From contig NZ_VDCQ01000043.1 in NCBI RefSeq assembly GCF_006265175.1, positions 20,540-84,539 on the forward strand: a stretch of 64,000 nt of DNA. Direction: 5' to 3'. A program made the translations under genes and the position numbers. Numbering within the stretch: the first letter of the stretch is position 1; each line of letters begins with the position of its first letter. Below, piece after piece: positions 36,491 through 46,045 of this stretch. Under the pieces are notes generated by a model that worked only from the letters and a program-made list of their open reading frames with translations, was not told the DNA's origin and did no database searches. The DNA comes from Paenibacillus hemerocallicola (lineage in GTDB: Bacteria; Bacillota; Bacilli; Paenibacillales; NBRC-103111).

Positions 36491-38782
36491 ATGAACGGGA
36501 TAAGCAGCAGCTCGCTCGGCTATCCGCGTATCGGAGCGGACCGGGAATGGAAGAAGGCGTTGGAATCGTTCTGGGCAGGCAAGACGAATGAGACCGATCT
36601 TGCCGCGCAATTGGAACAAATCCGGCTAAAGCATCTGAAGGTACAGCAGGAGAAAGGAATCGACCTCATTCCGGTAAACGATTTTACGTTATACGACCAT
36701 GTGCTCGATATGGCGGTCCAATTCGGCGTCGTCCCGGCCCGTTTCGGCCATAAGGGCGGTCCGGTTCCGGTCGCGACCTATTTCGCCATGGCAAGGGGCA
36801 TCCAAGGGGCGACCGCGTGCGAGATGACGAAATGGTTCAATACGAACTACCATTACATCGTGCCCGAGCTGAATGGGGTCACCCCGTCGCTCGTCGAGAA
36901 TCGCGCGCTTCAAGCCTATCGGGAAGCGAAGGAGAAGCTGGGTATTGAAGGCAAGCCTGTCGTGCTCGGACTCTATACGTTCCTGAAGCTGTCCAAAGGC
37001 TATCGGGCCGACGATCTTGACGCTCTGGTCGAACAGTATCTCCCTCCTTTCGTCCAGCTGCTGAGCGAACTGGAGCAGGCAGGCGTCGAGTGGGTGCAAA
37101 TCGACGAGCCGATCTTGGCGGTATCGCTGCCCAAATCCGAGATGAAACGTGTCGCCGCGATTTACGAGGCGGTACGCAGGGCCGTTCCGGACCTGAAAAT
37201 CATGCTTCAGACCTATTTCGACAGCGTGGAGCATTACGAAGAAACCGTTAGCTTGCCGGTCGACGGGATCGGTCTGGACTTTGTGCACGGCTATGACCGC
37301 AATCTTTCCCACATATCCCGATTCGGCTTCCCTGCGGACAAGAAGCTGGGTGCGGGCGTGATCGACGGAAGGAACATTTGGCGGGCGGACCTCGGCGCGA
37401 AGCTGGAGCTGATCGAAAGCTTGACGGCCCATGTCCCGCAAGACCGCATCGTCGTGCAGCCTTCCTGCAGCCTACTTCATGTTCCCGTATCGACGAGCCG
37501 CGAGAAGGAATTGGATCCGGTATTGAGACAATCGCTCGCCTATGCGGAAGAGAAGCTGGAGGAGATTGTTCTCCTCGTTCGAGCGCTGCGTGAAGGCAAA
37601 GAAGCGGTTGCCGAGCCGCTACAGGCTTCACGGCGGGCGCTGGAGGGGCTTCAGGCTCACCCGGGCCGCGTATCGGCCAAAGTACGCGAGGCCTACGCCG
37701 CCGCTTCGGGCTCCGAGCCCGAGCGGAGCAAGCCGTTCGCGGAGCGCCGCTATACCCAGCAAGAGCGCTGGAAGCTGCCTTTGCTGCCCACCACTACGAT
37801 CGGCAGCTTCCCTCAGACGGCAGAAGTCCGGCAAGCCCGGCGCAAATGGCGTTCCGCCGAATGGAACGACGAGCAGTACGAATCGTTCGTTCGCGAACAG
37901 ATCGACCTGTGGACGAAAAGGCAGGAGCAGATCGGGCTCGACGTGCTTGTTCATGGAGAATTCGAGAGGACCGACATGGTCGAATTTTTCGGAGAGAAGC
38001 TGAACGGCTTCGCCTTTACTTCGAACGGCTGGGTGCAATCGTACGGTTCGCGCTGCGTGAAGCCTCCGGTTATTTACGGCGATGTCGAGCACGTCCGGCC
38101 GATGACCGTCTCGGAGACCGTGTATGCGCAATCGCTGACGTCCAAGCCCGTCAAGGGAATGTTGACAGGTCCGATTACGATACTCAACTGGTCGTTCGTC
38201 CGCGACGATCTGCCGAGGGAACAGGTAGCGGGGCAGATCGCCTTGGCGCTGCGCGAGGAAGTGGAGCTGCTGGAGCGCTCCGGCATCGGCATGATCCAAG
38301 TCGACGAGCCGGCGCTCCGCGAAGGGCTGCCGCTCAAGGACGAGGACGGTCCCGCTTATTTGGAGTGGGCGGTCCGCGCATTTAAGCTGGCTACCTCGAC
38401 GGTAGGGGAATCGACGCAAATTCATACCCATATGTGCTACTGCGAATTCCATGACATGATCGATTCCATCCGGGCCCTGGATGCCGACGTCATCTCTTTG
38501 GAGACGTCGCGCAGCCACGGAGAAATGATCCCGGCGATCGAGCGGGAAACATACGAGCTCGGCATCGGCTTGGGCGTCTATGACATTCACAGCCCGCGGG
38601 TTCCGCCGGTGGAGGAAATGGTGAATATTATCGATAGCGCGTTGAAGGTGCTGGAGCCCGAATTGTTCTGGGTCAATCCGGATTGCGGATTGAAGACTCG
38701 CGGAGTTGACGAGACGGTAGCCTCGTTAACCAACATGGTCGAAGCGGCCCGGGTCGTCAGAGAGCGATTGGCGGTACAATAA
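36491..38782 (+). CDS. metE: Cobalamin-independent methionine synthase
   Basis: A 763-residue zinc enzyme that transfers a methyl group from methyl-tetrahydrofolate to homocysteine. Zinc ligands lie in HTHMCYCEF (His and Cys) and NPDCGLKTR (Cys), with a glutamate between. Both halves of the duplicated barrel are present, with LGYPRIG at the N-terminus and TTTIGSFPQT starting the second. ATG 36485 touches the GGAGG; ATG 36491 has correct spacing. The upstream cobalamin riboswitch implies the organism prefers MetH when B12 is available. Confidence 0.98.
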   Translation: MNGISSSSLGYPRIGADREWKKALESFWAGKTNETDLAAQLEQIRLKHLKVQQEKGIDLIPVNDFTLYDHVLDMAVQFGVVPARFGHKGGPVPVATYFAMARGIQGATACEMTKWFNTNYHYIVPELNGVTPSLVENRALQAYREAKEKLGIEGKPVVLGLYTFLKLSKGYRADDLDALVEQYLPPFVQLLSELEQAGVEWVQIDEPILAVSLPKSEMKRVAAIYEAVRRAVPDLKIMLQTYFDSVEHYEETVSLPVDGIGLDFVHGYDRNLSHISRFGFPADKKLGAGVIDGRNIWRADLGAKLELIESLTAHVPQDRIVVQPSCSLLHVPVSTSREKELDPVLRQSLAYAEEKLEEIVLLVRALREGKEAVAEPLQASRRALEGLQAHPGRVSAKVREAYAAASGSEPERSKPFAERRYTQQERWKLPLLPTTTIGSFPQTAEVRQARRKWRSAEWNDEQYESFVREQIDLWTKRQEQIGLDVLVHGEFERTDMVEFFGEKLNGFAFTSNGWVQSYGSRCVKPPVIYGDVEHVRPMTVSETVYAQSLTSKPVKGMLTGPITILNWSFVRDDLPREQVAGQIALALREEVELLERSGIGMIQVDEPALREGLPLKDEDGPAYLEWAVRAFKLATSTVGESTQIHTHMCYCEFHDMIDSIRALDADVISLETSRSHGEMIPAIERETYELGIGLGVYDIHSPRVPPVEEMVNIIDSALKVLEPELFWVNPDCGLKTRGVDETVASLTNMVEAARVVRERLAVQ

Positions 38783-38810
38783 AATCGGTAACGGTTGACA
38801 AGCGAGTCCC

Positions 38811-38843
38811 GAGGATCCCATAATAAGTGGGGTCCTTTTTTTT
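38811..38843 (+). terminator. Terminator of metE
   Basis: GAGGATCCCA pairs with TGGGGTCCTT, with a run of eight T. Confidence 0.85.
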
Positions 38844-39018
38844 CCAACGGAAGCCGTTTGTCCGTTCACAATTTGGACACAAAATTTTAAGCAAATCTTC
38901 AGATTCGTTTAAGGTTCGCTTATTGTTGCGGCAGTATATTGTTGTTGGTTAAACTGGATATGAGAACGTTTGCAAAAATTGCGATTAAAGTTGCCGCCAC
39001 GGATTAGGAGGGAGTCAA

Positions 39019-40014
39019 GTGCTCGAAGTCAAGCAGGTCAGCAAGCTGTACGAGAATCAGCGAGGGGTCAACAACATCGACTTTTCGATGAGCCGCGGCG
39101 AAATCGTCGGTTTCTTGGGGCCGAACGGCGCCGGCAAAACGACCACCATGCGCATGATCACCGGTTATTTGAATCCGACGAAAGGATCGATCCTGATTGA
39201 CGGACTGTCGATGGCCGATCATCCCCGCAAAGCACGCAGAAAGATAGGGTACTTGCCGGAGACTCCGCCGCTCTACCCGGAGATGACGATCACTTCGTAT
39301 TTGAAGTTCGTCGCCAACCTGCGCGATGTGCCCGTCCGCGAGCACAAAATGCGCATAGGCGAAGTGATCGAGAAGCTCGGCCTGCAAGGCCGGGAGAAGC
39401 AGGTTATCCGCAATTTGTCCAAAGGCTACAAGCAGCGCCTCGGTCTGGCGCAAGCGATTTTGCACAAGCCGGATTTGCTTATTATGGACGAGCCGACGTC
39501 CGGTCTCGATCCGAAGCAAATTATCGAGATTCGCCAGCTGATCCACGGGTTGGGCGAGAATCATACGGTTTTGCTGAGCACGCACATTTTGCCGGAGGTC
39601 AATGCGATCTGCAACCGGGTGTTGATCATTAACCAGGGGCGCATCGTGCTGGACGAGCATCCGGAGCATATCGGCGGCTCGATGGGCGAATCGTTCCAAG
39701 TCCGGCTCGAAGTCAAAGGTCCCAAGGAGGATATACTGCGCGAAGTGGGCGCTCTGTCCGACGTCGGCAGCGTGAAGGAGCTGGAGCGCGAGCAGGCGGT
39801 CGAATCGGAGACGGTCCTTCTGCAGGTGGTCGCCAAAGACCGGAACGACATCCGCGAAGCGTTGTTTTACCGGATGGCCGAGCGGGGCTATCCGATACTC
39901 GAAATGAAGAGAGAAAGCCTCAGTCTGGAAGATATCTTCCTGAAGCTGACGACGGACGAGAAGGGCCCCGTGGAGCAGGAAGAAGAGCAGCCGGAGGTGG
40001 AATCCCATGCGTAG
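39019..40014 (+). CDS. ABC transporter ATPase, GldA/NatA type
   Basis: A 331-residue cytoplasmic ATPase. Walker A GPNGAGKTT, signature LSKGYKQRLG and Walker B LLIMDEPTSGLD are present, and a C-terminal region of about 100 residues follows. It starts with GTG at 39019 after GGAGGGAG. It overlaps the permease gene by 8 bp. The four genes from here to 43043 form an operon like the gliding-associated ABC set of Bacteroidetes, but in a firmicute the cargo is unknown. Confidence 0.93.
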   Translation: MLEVKQVSKLYENQRGVNNIDFSMSRGEIVGFLGPNGAGKTTTMRMITGYLNPTKGSILIDGLSMADHPRKARRKIGYLPETPPLYPEMTITSYLKFVANLRDVPVREHKMRIGEVIEKLGLQGREKQVIRNLSKGYKQRLGLAQAILHKPDLLIMDEPTSGLDPKQIIEIRQLIHGLGENHTVLLSTHILPEVNAICNRVLIINQGRIVLDEHPEHIGGSMGESFQVRLEVKGPKEDILREVGALSDVGSVKELEREQAVESETVLLQVVAKDRNDIREALFYRMAERGYPILEMKRESLSLEDIFLKLTTDEKGPVEQEEEQPEVESHA

Positions 40015-40723
40015 AGCTTTTGCCATATGCAGCAAGGAGCTGCAGCTTTACTTCTACTCGCCTACCGCATATGTGGCGTTTGCGTTCTATGTATTGCTGT
40101 CCAGCATCATGTTTTACTTGAATTTCGTTCTGACCTCTACGAGCATCGTGGACGCCCGTCTCGTAGTCGGCAATACGACGTTCATCTTCCTGTTCATTAT
40201 CCCGCTGCTGACGATGCGCCTCGTGTCGGATGAATTCCGTCAAGGCACGGACGAGATGCTGCTCACGTCGCCGGCCAGCATTACCGAGATCGTCATGGGC
40301 AAATATTTGGCCGCGTTGACGCTGCAGCTGATGCTCGTCGTATGCAGCTTGATCTATCCTTGGATCATGTCCGGCTTCGGCGACTTGGACCAAACGGTTC
40401 TGTGGCTGTCGTACTTGAGCATGTTCCTGCTCGGCGCATCGATGATGGCGATCGGCTTGTTCGCCTCCACGCTGTCCAACAACCAGATGGTCGCGGGAAT
40501 CGCCGCATTCGTCATCCTGCTGCTGTTGTGGATTATCGATTGGGCGGGAGAAGGGTTCGGCGGCAAGCTGAAGGAATGGGTCAACCAATTTTCGCTCACG
40601 CAGCGCCAGGTCAATCTGCAGAAGGGCATCTTCCATTTGGGGGATATCATGTTCTATGTGCTGCTGGTCGCCGTGTTCCTTGTACTGAGCATTCAAGCGC
40701 TTGAAAGAAAACGGTGGAGATAG
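40007..40723 (+). CDS. ABC-2 type permease (GldF-like)
   Basis: A 238-residue membrane protein with six hydrophobic segments (about 15-38, 55-75, 100-125, 135-160, 168-188, 210-232). The GldF-type sequence RLVSDEFRQGTDEMLLTSPASITEIVMGKYLAAL lies after segment 2. It overlaps the ATPase gene by 8 bp and precedes the GldG-like gene by 11 bp. Confidence 0.9.
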   Translation: MRRAFAICSKELQLYFYSPTAYVAFAFYVLLSSIMFYLNFVLTSTSIVDARLVVGNTTFIFLFIIPLLTMRLVSDEFRQGTDEMLLTSPASITEIVMGKYLAALTLQLMLVVCSLIYPWIMSGFGDLDQTVLWLSYLSMFLLGASMMAIGLFASTLSNNQMVAGIAAFVILLLLWIIDWAGEGFGGKLKEWVNQFSLTQRQVNLQKGIFHLGDIMFYVLLVAVFLVLSIQALERKRWR

Positions 40724-40734
40724 GGGGAAGAGAC

Positions 40735-42126
40735 GTGAACAAGTGGATAAGAGGAACGAACGCGACGATCATTTCCATCGCCGTGATCGGGATATTTATT
40801 ATCGTTACGCTCTTCCTGAACTCGATGAAGGGCATTCAATGGGATTTGAGCGTGAATAAGAAATATTCGTTGTCCGAGCAAACGATCTCCGTGCTGAAAA
40901 AGCTGGACAAGGATATCAAGGTGACGTTGTTCACCGGTGGCGGCTCGACGGACGAAAGCATCATGTACCGCGATATTCGCGATTTGTTGAACGAGTACAA
41001 GAAGCGTACGAATAAAGTCACGTTCGAGGAGATCGACCCGAACCGGGACCCTGCGAAGGCGCAGCAGTACCAGATCGATCAGGCGGGCACGATCATCTTC
41101 GAGATGGGCGAGAAGCAGAAGAAGGTTTACAGCTACGAGCTGTTTATGTCGGGTCAGGCGCAAGGCTCCTACAATTTTATGGGGGAAAGCAAATTTACGC
41201 AGTCGATCATGGGACTGATCACGGACGTGAAGCATCCGATCTACTTCCTGACCGGCCATAATGAGCTTCCTGCCGCGCAAATCTCGATGTTCCGCTCTTC
41301 CCTTGAAGGCGAGAACTATGAGATTAAAGATTTGAACCTGTACAAGGAAGGCAAAATTCCCGACGATGCCCAGGCGGTGTTCATACTCGGACCGCAGAAC
41401 GACCTTGATCCGAAGGAAACCGCCTTGCTCAAGGAGTATGTGCAGGGCAAAGGCAAGCTGTTCATTTCGACCGGATATTCCAAGGATCTGCAAAGCATGA
41501 AAAATCTCGACGAGCTGCTCACCGCGGTAAACGTCAAAAATGCGAAAGGCGTCGTCATCGAAACCGGACGTACCTTGTACAACAACCCGTTGACGATCGT
41601 GCCGAACATTCAATTTCACGCGATTACGAACGACTTGGCCGATTCGGACCGCGTAGTCGTGCTTCCCGTCGCGGTGGCGTTGTCGACCGAATCGGGCAAC
41701 CCGGATTGGAAAGCGAACTCGCTGTTGAAATCGTCCGACAAGGCATACGGCGAGACCGATATGACGCAGTTGACTTCCAACGCCTCCAAGCAGGACGACA
41801 CCGATCTGAAAGGGCCGCTCGATATGGCATACGCGGTCATGGACAAGGACAATAAGCCGAAGGCCGTCGTAATCGGGAACTCGCAGTTCCTGCAGGACCA
41901 GATCATTACCGAGCAAGGAAACCGCGATTTCGCCTTGAATAGCGTCAACTGGATGCAGGAGCAAACCGATCAGCTGACGATCCGGCCGCGCGAGGAGGCT
42001 GCGTTGCAGCAAGCGTTCATTATGCCGAACAAGGCGAAAATGATTTTGTACGGAACGGTTGTCCTATTCCCGCTGGCCATACTGGCGCTCGGCGGAGCGA
42101 TTTGGTGGAGGAGGAGAAAAGGATGA
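40735..42126 (+). CDS. GldG-like ABC-associated membrane-anchored protein
   Basis: A 463-residue protein with membrane helices at both ends (about 10-30 and 435-457) and an extracellular domain between of the GldG/ABC-type auxiliary family. RDIRDLLNEYKKRTNKVTFEEIDPNRDPAKAQQY is typical. Start GTG 40735 follows GGGGGAAG. It overlaps the DUF4340 gene by 4 bp and probably works as part of the same complex. Confidence 0.88.
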   Translation: MNKWIRGTNATIISIAVIGIFIIVTLFLNSMKGIQWDLSVNKKYSLSEQTISVLKKLDKDIKVTLFTGGGSTDESIMYRDIRDLLNEYKKRTNKVTFEEIDPNRDPAKAQQYQIDQAGTIIFEMGEKQKKVYSYELFMSGQAQGSYNFMGESKFTQSIMGLITDVKHPIYFLTGHNELPAAQISMFRSSLEGENYEIKDLNLYKEGKIPDDAQAVFILGPQNDLDPKETALLKEYVQGKGKLFISTGYSKDLQSMKNLDELLTAVNVKNAKGVVIETGRTLYNNPLTIVPNIQFHAITNDLADSDRVVVLPVAVALSTESGNPDWKANSLLKSSDKAYGETDMTQLTSNASKQDDTDLKGPLDMAYAVMDKDNKPKAVVIGNSQFLQDQIITEQGNRDFALNSVNWMQEQTDQLTIRPREEAALQQAFIMPNKAKMILYGTVVLFPLAILALGGAIWWRRRKG

Positions 42127-43043
42127 AACGGTTCATTCCGACGATCGTTCTCGTCGTCGTATGTATCGGGGCGTTCTGGTATGCCTCCAGTCAATCGTTT
42201 TTCAAAAAAGAGGACGATGCCGACAAGCCGAAGCCTATCGTGACCGTAAAGCAAGAGGACGTTGCCGGCATCCAAATCAAGCAGGGCGGCATAGAATTGC
42301 AGAAAAAAGACGGAAAATGGGCGGTCACCAAGCCCGCGGCCTATCCGACGAACGCGTATTCGGGAGATAGCTGGGCAGGGGCGTTCATCGCCCTGACCCA
42401 GGATAGCGAAATCGATGCCAATCCGTCCGACCTGTCGAAGTACGGGCTGACCAGTCCCGCGCAGGAATTTGGCGTAACGATGGCGGACGGCTCGTCCAAA
42501 ACGTTGCAGATCGGCTCGGCGCTCCCGATCGCGGGTCATTCGTACGCCAAGCTGAAGGATGCCCCGAACGTGTTCCGGGTGTCCGACGAGCAGATCAAGA
42601 CGCTGCAAAAGGACGTCTCGGAGTTCGTGGACAAAAGTCCGTTCCAAATGACGTACAACGAAGTGTCCAACGTCCAGATGGAGTGGAAGGGGTCATCCAA
42701 GTCGCTGTCGAAGGTCGATCCGGCCAAGACGTCGACCGAATCCGCCTGGAAGCTGGGCGACAAGGAGATGAAGGGCACCGACGTAGAGCCGATTCTCGAC
42801 AAAATGCTGCTCATGTCTTCCGAGCAGATGGTCAAGGCGATATCCGAAATCAAGATGGATGCGCCCGAGATGAAGCTGCAGCTGAAGTCGACCAAAGACG
42901 GCAAAGAGACGACCTCGGTTTATGTGGGCAAAATCGAGGGAGAGCAAATATGGATCGGGCTGCAAAGCGGACCGTGGGTGTACTCGGTGCCGGTCGCGAC
43001 GATCCAGGAGCTGTTCGACCGAATCAAGCTGCCGGAAGCCTAG
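42123..43043 (+). CDS. DUF4340 domain protein
   Basis: A 306-residue protein with one N-terminal membrane segment (about 5-22) and an extracellular region made of repeated DUF4340 beta units (GIQIKQGGIELQKKDGKW, then AQEFGVTMADGSSKTLQIGSALPIAGHSYAKL). This family is regularly encoded last in GldAFG-type ABC operons. ATG 42123 follows AGGAG within the end of the GldG-like gene. Function unknown. Confidence 0.88.
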   Translation: MKRFIPTIVLVVVCIGAFWYASSQSFFKKEDDADKPKPIVTVKQEDVAGIQIKQGGIELQKKDGKWAVTKPAAYPTNAYSGDSWAGAFIALTQDSEIDANPSDLSKYGLTSPAQEFGVTMADGSSKTLQIGSALPIAGHSYAKLKDAPNVFRVSDEQIKTLQKDVSEFVDKSPFQMTYNEVSNVQMEWKGSSKSLSKVDPAKTSTESAWKLGDKEMKGTDVEPILDKMLLMSSEQMVKAISEIKMDAPEMKLQLKSTKDGKETTSVYVGKIEGEQIWIGLQSGPWVYSVPVATIQELFDRIKLPEA

Positions 43044-43068
43044 GCGCAATGACGAATCGATATTGAAA

Positions 43069-43110
43069 GCAAGCAGGACCGCCGTTCTCGGAGACGGCGG
43101 TCCTGCTTGC
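43069..43110. terminator. Bidirectional hairpin after the Gld-like operon
   Basis: An 18-bp stem GCAAGCAGGACCGCCGT paired with ACGGCGGTCCTGCTTGC. It lies between two convergent units. The T-run is missing. Confidence 0.7.
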
Positions 43111-43165
43111 GTCTGTCAAGCGAACGTGCTTGTCGGCTTTCGGCAACGGACGGCCTGCGTCGTTG

Positions 43166-44726
43166 CTAGGTGACGGAGACGGTCAGCTCCGGGAACATTT
43201 CCATTTCCGCCGTGCGATTCCACGGCAAACCTGACTGCCAGCCATTCAACCGAGTTATGGTTCCGAAGAGGGGCTGCGTTCCGGCAGCGCCCAATGCGAC
43301 GCGCTCGCCTTGGAAATGATCTTGGTACCACTGGTTGCCGTAAGGCAGCGCATGTTCGACCGCATAACGATCGATCTCCTTGTAGTGCGCCATGAGCCGC
43401 TGAGGGTCGTCGCCAATCGATCTCGCATAAGCGACGGCCCCGTTGCGGACATGGTTGCGGTAGCCTTCCTCATGGGCCAAAGCTTCAAGCAGCAGCTCCG
43501 CGTGCGCTTGGGCCGATTGTAGCCGCCAATCGATGTCCCTCCGGCCGCTTCTTTGGAGGGCGGTCCATCTGGTCAACGCTTGGGCGATCGATACCCCGAT
43601 GTTCCAGCCGGAATACCCCGACAGCGCGGAGAAGCGGATTCGTTTGCGCAATAGTTCGATCAGAACGGGGTCGGCCGTTCCGGCATAAGCATCATCCCCG
43701 ACGGCTACGAGGCGGCCGTCGTCCAGGTATGCCCCGATCCGTTCGGCAAACGATTGGATCGGTTGTTCGCCCGCCGTGTTGGCCATGAGCACGATATCCG
43801 CCTGCTCCGCGTTGTCCGCCATTTCTCCGCCCAGCACCGACACGTAATCGCGGATGACTTGACTGTACGCAATATCTTGATAGGGGGCGATCCATTGCTC
43901 GCCGTGCCGGCGGGAGTATTCCACGCACACCTTCGGGGAAGCGGAGGCGCCTTCCAGCGCAAGCTTCGCGATCAACAGCGAAGCGATAACATCCGCACCG
44001 GGGAATAGTTTGATTTTCGAGCCCAACCCCAGCTCCTCGATCCGTCCCATCAGTTCAATGCGTTCCGCCCGATGCATGCCGTACGGCTCGGCGTCGTCTT
44101 GACCGAGAATGAGGAAGTCGATAATCCCATCGCGAACCCACTCGATCATCCTCTTATTTATGGCAAAGTTTATTTATGGCAAAGTTTCGTTCTCGCGCTT
44201 TCAAATAATCGTCGATCAGTTGTGGCGGGATCGTCTTCTTCACAGCTTCGCATTCGGCTTTCAAATGCTCCATTCCCGGCTGCGTCATTTTGTCCTGCAA
44301 GATCGACCATTCGCGTATTTTGCCGCTGTAATTGCCCGGGTAATCCCGGAACGGCGAAGTGGTCAAGCGGGTAATGGCGTCGAAGGCGTATATTTTATGA
44401 TCCGGGTTTTGCTCTTTCACCCGTTTGATGACTTGCAACCCGTTCTGCGCCTGTTCGAAGGAAATACCGCCGCCGTACCGCGAAGCGATAAGGCCGCCGT
44501 AGGCCAGCATCGGCACCGCGACTACGGAGGCTGCGGTCCCGGCGGCTTTTCGTGCCCACCAATCGCCAATCGCCGCGCTGTCGCCCGGGATGAAATAATG
44601 GCCGAGCCTTCCCGGTTCGGGCACGTCGATCCGGAATCCTCCGATTCGGGCGATCTGTACCGCCGTATAGCAAGTAAACGGCCGATAATCCAACGGGACA
44701 AACGATAATGTTTTGGTTGCATTCAT
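43166..44726 (-). pseudogene. DUF4127 protein gene interrupted by a 16-bp tandem duplication
   Basis: The N-terminal part (44726 to 44154, 190 residues, starting MNATKTLSFVPLDYRPF) and the C-terminal part (44149 to 43166, 327 residues) belong to one protein of about 515 residues, the size of DUF4127 proteins. The break is a perfect 16-bp tandem repeat at 44156-44171 and 44172-44187. Removing one copy restores a single frame through RNFAINKRMIEWVRDG. GGAGG lies before the start. DUF4127 proteins are of unknown function and often lie in carbohydrate loci. Because the lesion is a slippage-type event it may be reversible. Confidence 0.88.
44156..44187. repeat. Two tandem copies of a 16-bp unit
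   Basis: ATTTATGGCAAAGTTT occurs twice without spacing. It is the only lesion in the DUF4127 gene and shifts its frame by one base. Confidence 0.95.
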
Positions 44727-44749
44727 TCGGTTTCCTCCGGCATCGCCTA

Positions 44750-46042
44750 TTATTTTGTTTTGGCTTTCGTTTCGGCGATCGATCTGTTGATTTCTTCCTC
44801 CAGCAAACGCAGCGTCGTATTGACGTCCGTTTTGTTCTCGATCATTCGGGTAAAGGCACTTCCGAAATTGACGCTGACGTTGGTCAACTGTTTGGCCCTC
44901 GGAGGTGCGGTAGGGGCATGCTGATAATAGTAGAGCGCTTTAACATTTTTGTTGCTTGCGGACGGCAGGTTTTGTCCGGCAGCTGCCCGAACCTTTTCGC
45001 TCGACAAGGTCGTGCCGCCGCCATTCTTGGCGAGAATGGTCTGATATTCCTCGGAAACCAAATAGTCGACTAGACGGAACGCTTCATCCTTCGCATTCGA
45101 ATTTTGCGATATAAAGAGCGATAAACCGGCCGGCATAAAGCCGGTATTGGGGGATCCCGTCAAAACGGGTACGGACACCATATCCCAGTTCAGCTGCGCA
45201 TTTTGCGCAAACTGCGTAAATTGTCCGGTGCTGATCGCCCCGACCATCATCGCCAGCTTGCCGTCTACGAACCGGGGAGCGGCGAGATTCGCATACGGAA
45301 GCTCGTAAAACCGCTTTATATTTTCAAACAATGTTTTCCAGCCGTCCGTATTGACGTTTGCCCGATCTTCTTTCGCATCGAGCGGATGAAGCGAAAGCTG
45401 ATTATTCAGCATATAGTTGGCCGGCGTATTCATCGCGAACCCTTCATAAGCGACTGAGCCGTCGCTGCGCGCCACTCTTTGGGCCAGGCTGTAAACCTCG
45501 TCCCAAGTCATGCCGTCCTTCGGGTAAGGAACGCCGAACTTGTCGAATATGTCCTTGTTGTAGACCAAGGCGTAACGGTTGACCGAATACGGAAGGCCGT
45601 ACAGCTTGCCGTCGCTGTTGGAGTAACGCGCTTGCGCCAGTATGTTCGGCTCGAACCGGTTCAAGTCAAACTTATGCTTGTTGATCAGCTCTTCCATGTC
45701 GTACTGAAGACCGTATTCGACAATGGTAGCTTGCATCAAGCTGTTCGCCTCGTAGATGATGTCCGGAAATATGCCTGCCGCGATCAGATCGGCGTAACGT
45801 TGTCCCTCCTGGTTGTTGATGACCTCCAGCGTAATATGGGGAAACTTGGCTTTCAGCAAATCCAAGGCCCCGAACTGCTCCAATACTTTGCCTTGCGCGC
45901 TGTAAAACGTCAGTTTTACCGGTGCGGGCTCCGATTCGGCATGCTCCGACGAGCCCTTCGCCGGCTGTTCCCCGCCCCCGCATCCGGCGGCGGTCAGCAG
46001 CAAGGCCGACAACACGATCCCGCATGCCGTTTGTTTGTTCAT
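44750..46042 (-). CDS. Extracellular solute-binding lipoprotein (carbohydrate type)
   Basis: A 430-residue lipoprotein. A signal peptide ends in the lipobox LTAAGC (cysteine at about 21). The mature part is a type 1 solute-binding fold (VKLTFYSAQGKVLEQFG; LAAGIFPDIIYEAN; PKDGMTWDEVYSLAQRVAR). No permease or ATPase gene is nearby. It is paralogous to the lipoprotein at 51601-52941, sharing the same layout and the NKNVKALYYYQ / NKNMKAVGYYE segment near the C-terminus. AAGGAGG precedes the ATG. It lies 3 bp behind the isomerase gene, so both are in one operon. Confidence 0.92.
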   Translation of the reverse strand: MNKQTACGIVLSALLLTAAGCGGGEQPAKGSSEHAESEPAPVKLTFYSAQGKVLEQFGALDLLKAKFPHITLEVINNQEGQRYADLIAAGIFPDIIYEANSLMQATIVEYGLQYDMEELINKHKFDLNRFEPNILAQARYSNSDGKLYGLPYSVNRYALVYNKDIFDKFGVPYPKDGMTWDEVYSLAQRVARSDGSVAYEGFAMNTPANYMLNNQLSLHPLDAKEDRANVNTDGWKTLFENIKRFYELPYANLAAPRFVDGKLAMMVGAISTGQFTQFAQNAQLNWDMVSVPVLTGSPNTGFMPAGLSLFISQNSNAKDEAFRLVDYLVSEEYQTILAKNGGGTTLSSEKVRAAAGQNLPSASNKNVKALYYYQHAPTAPPRAKQLTNVSVNFGSAFTRMIENKTDVNTTLRLLEEEINRSIAETKAKTK

Positions 46043-46045
46043 ACG

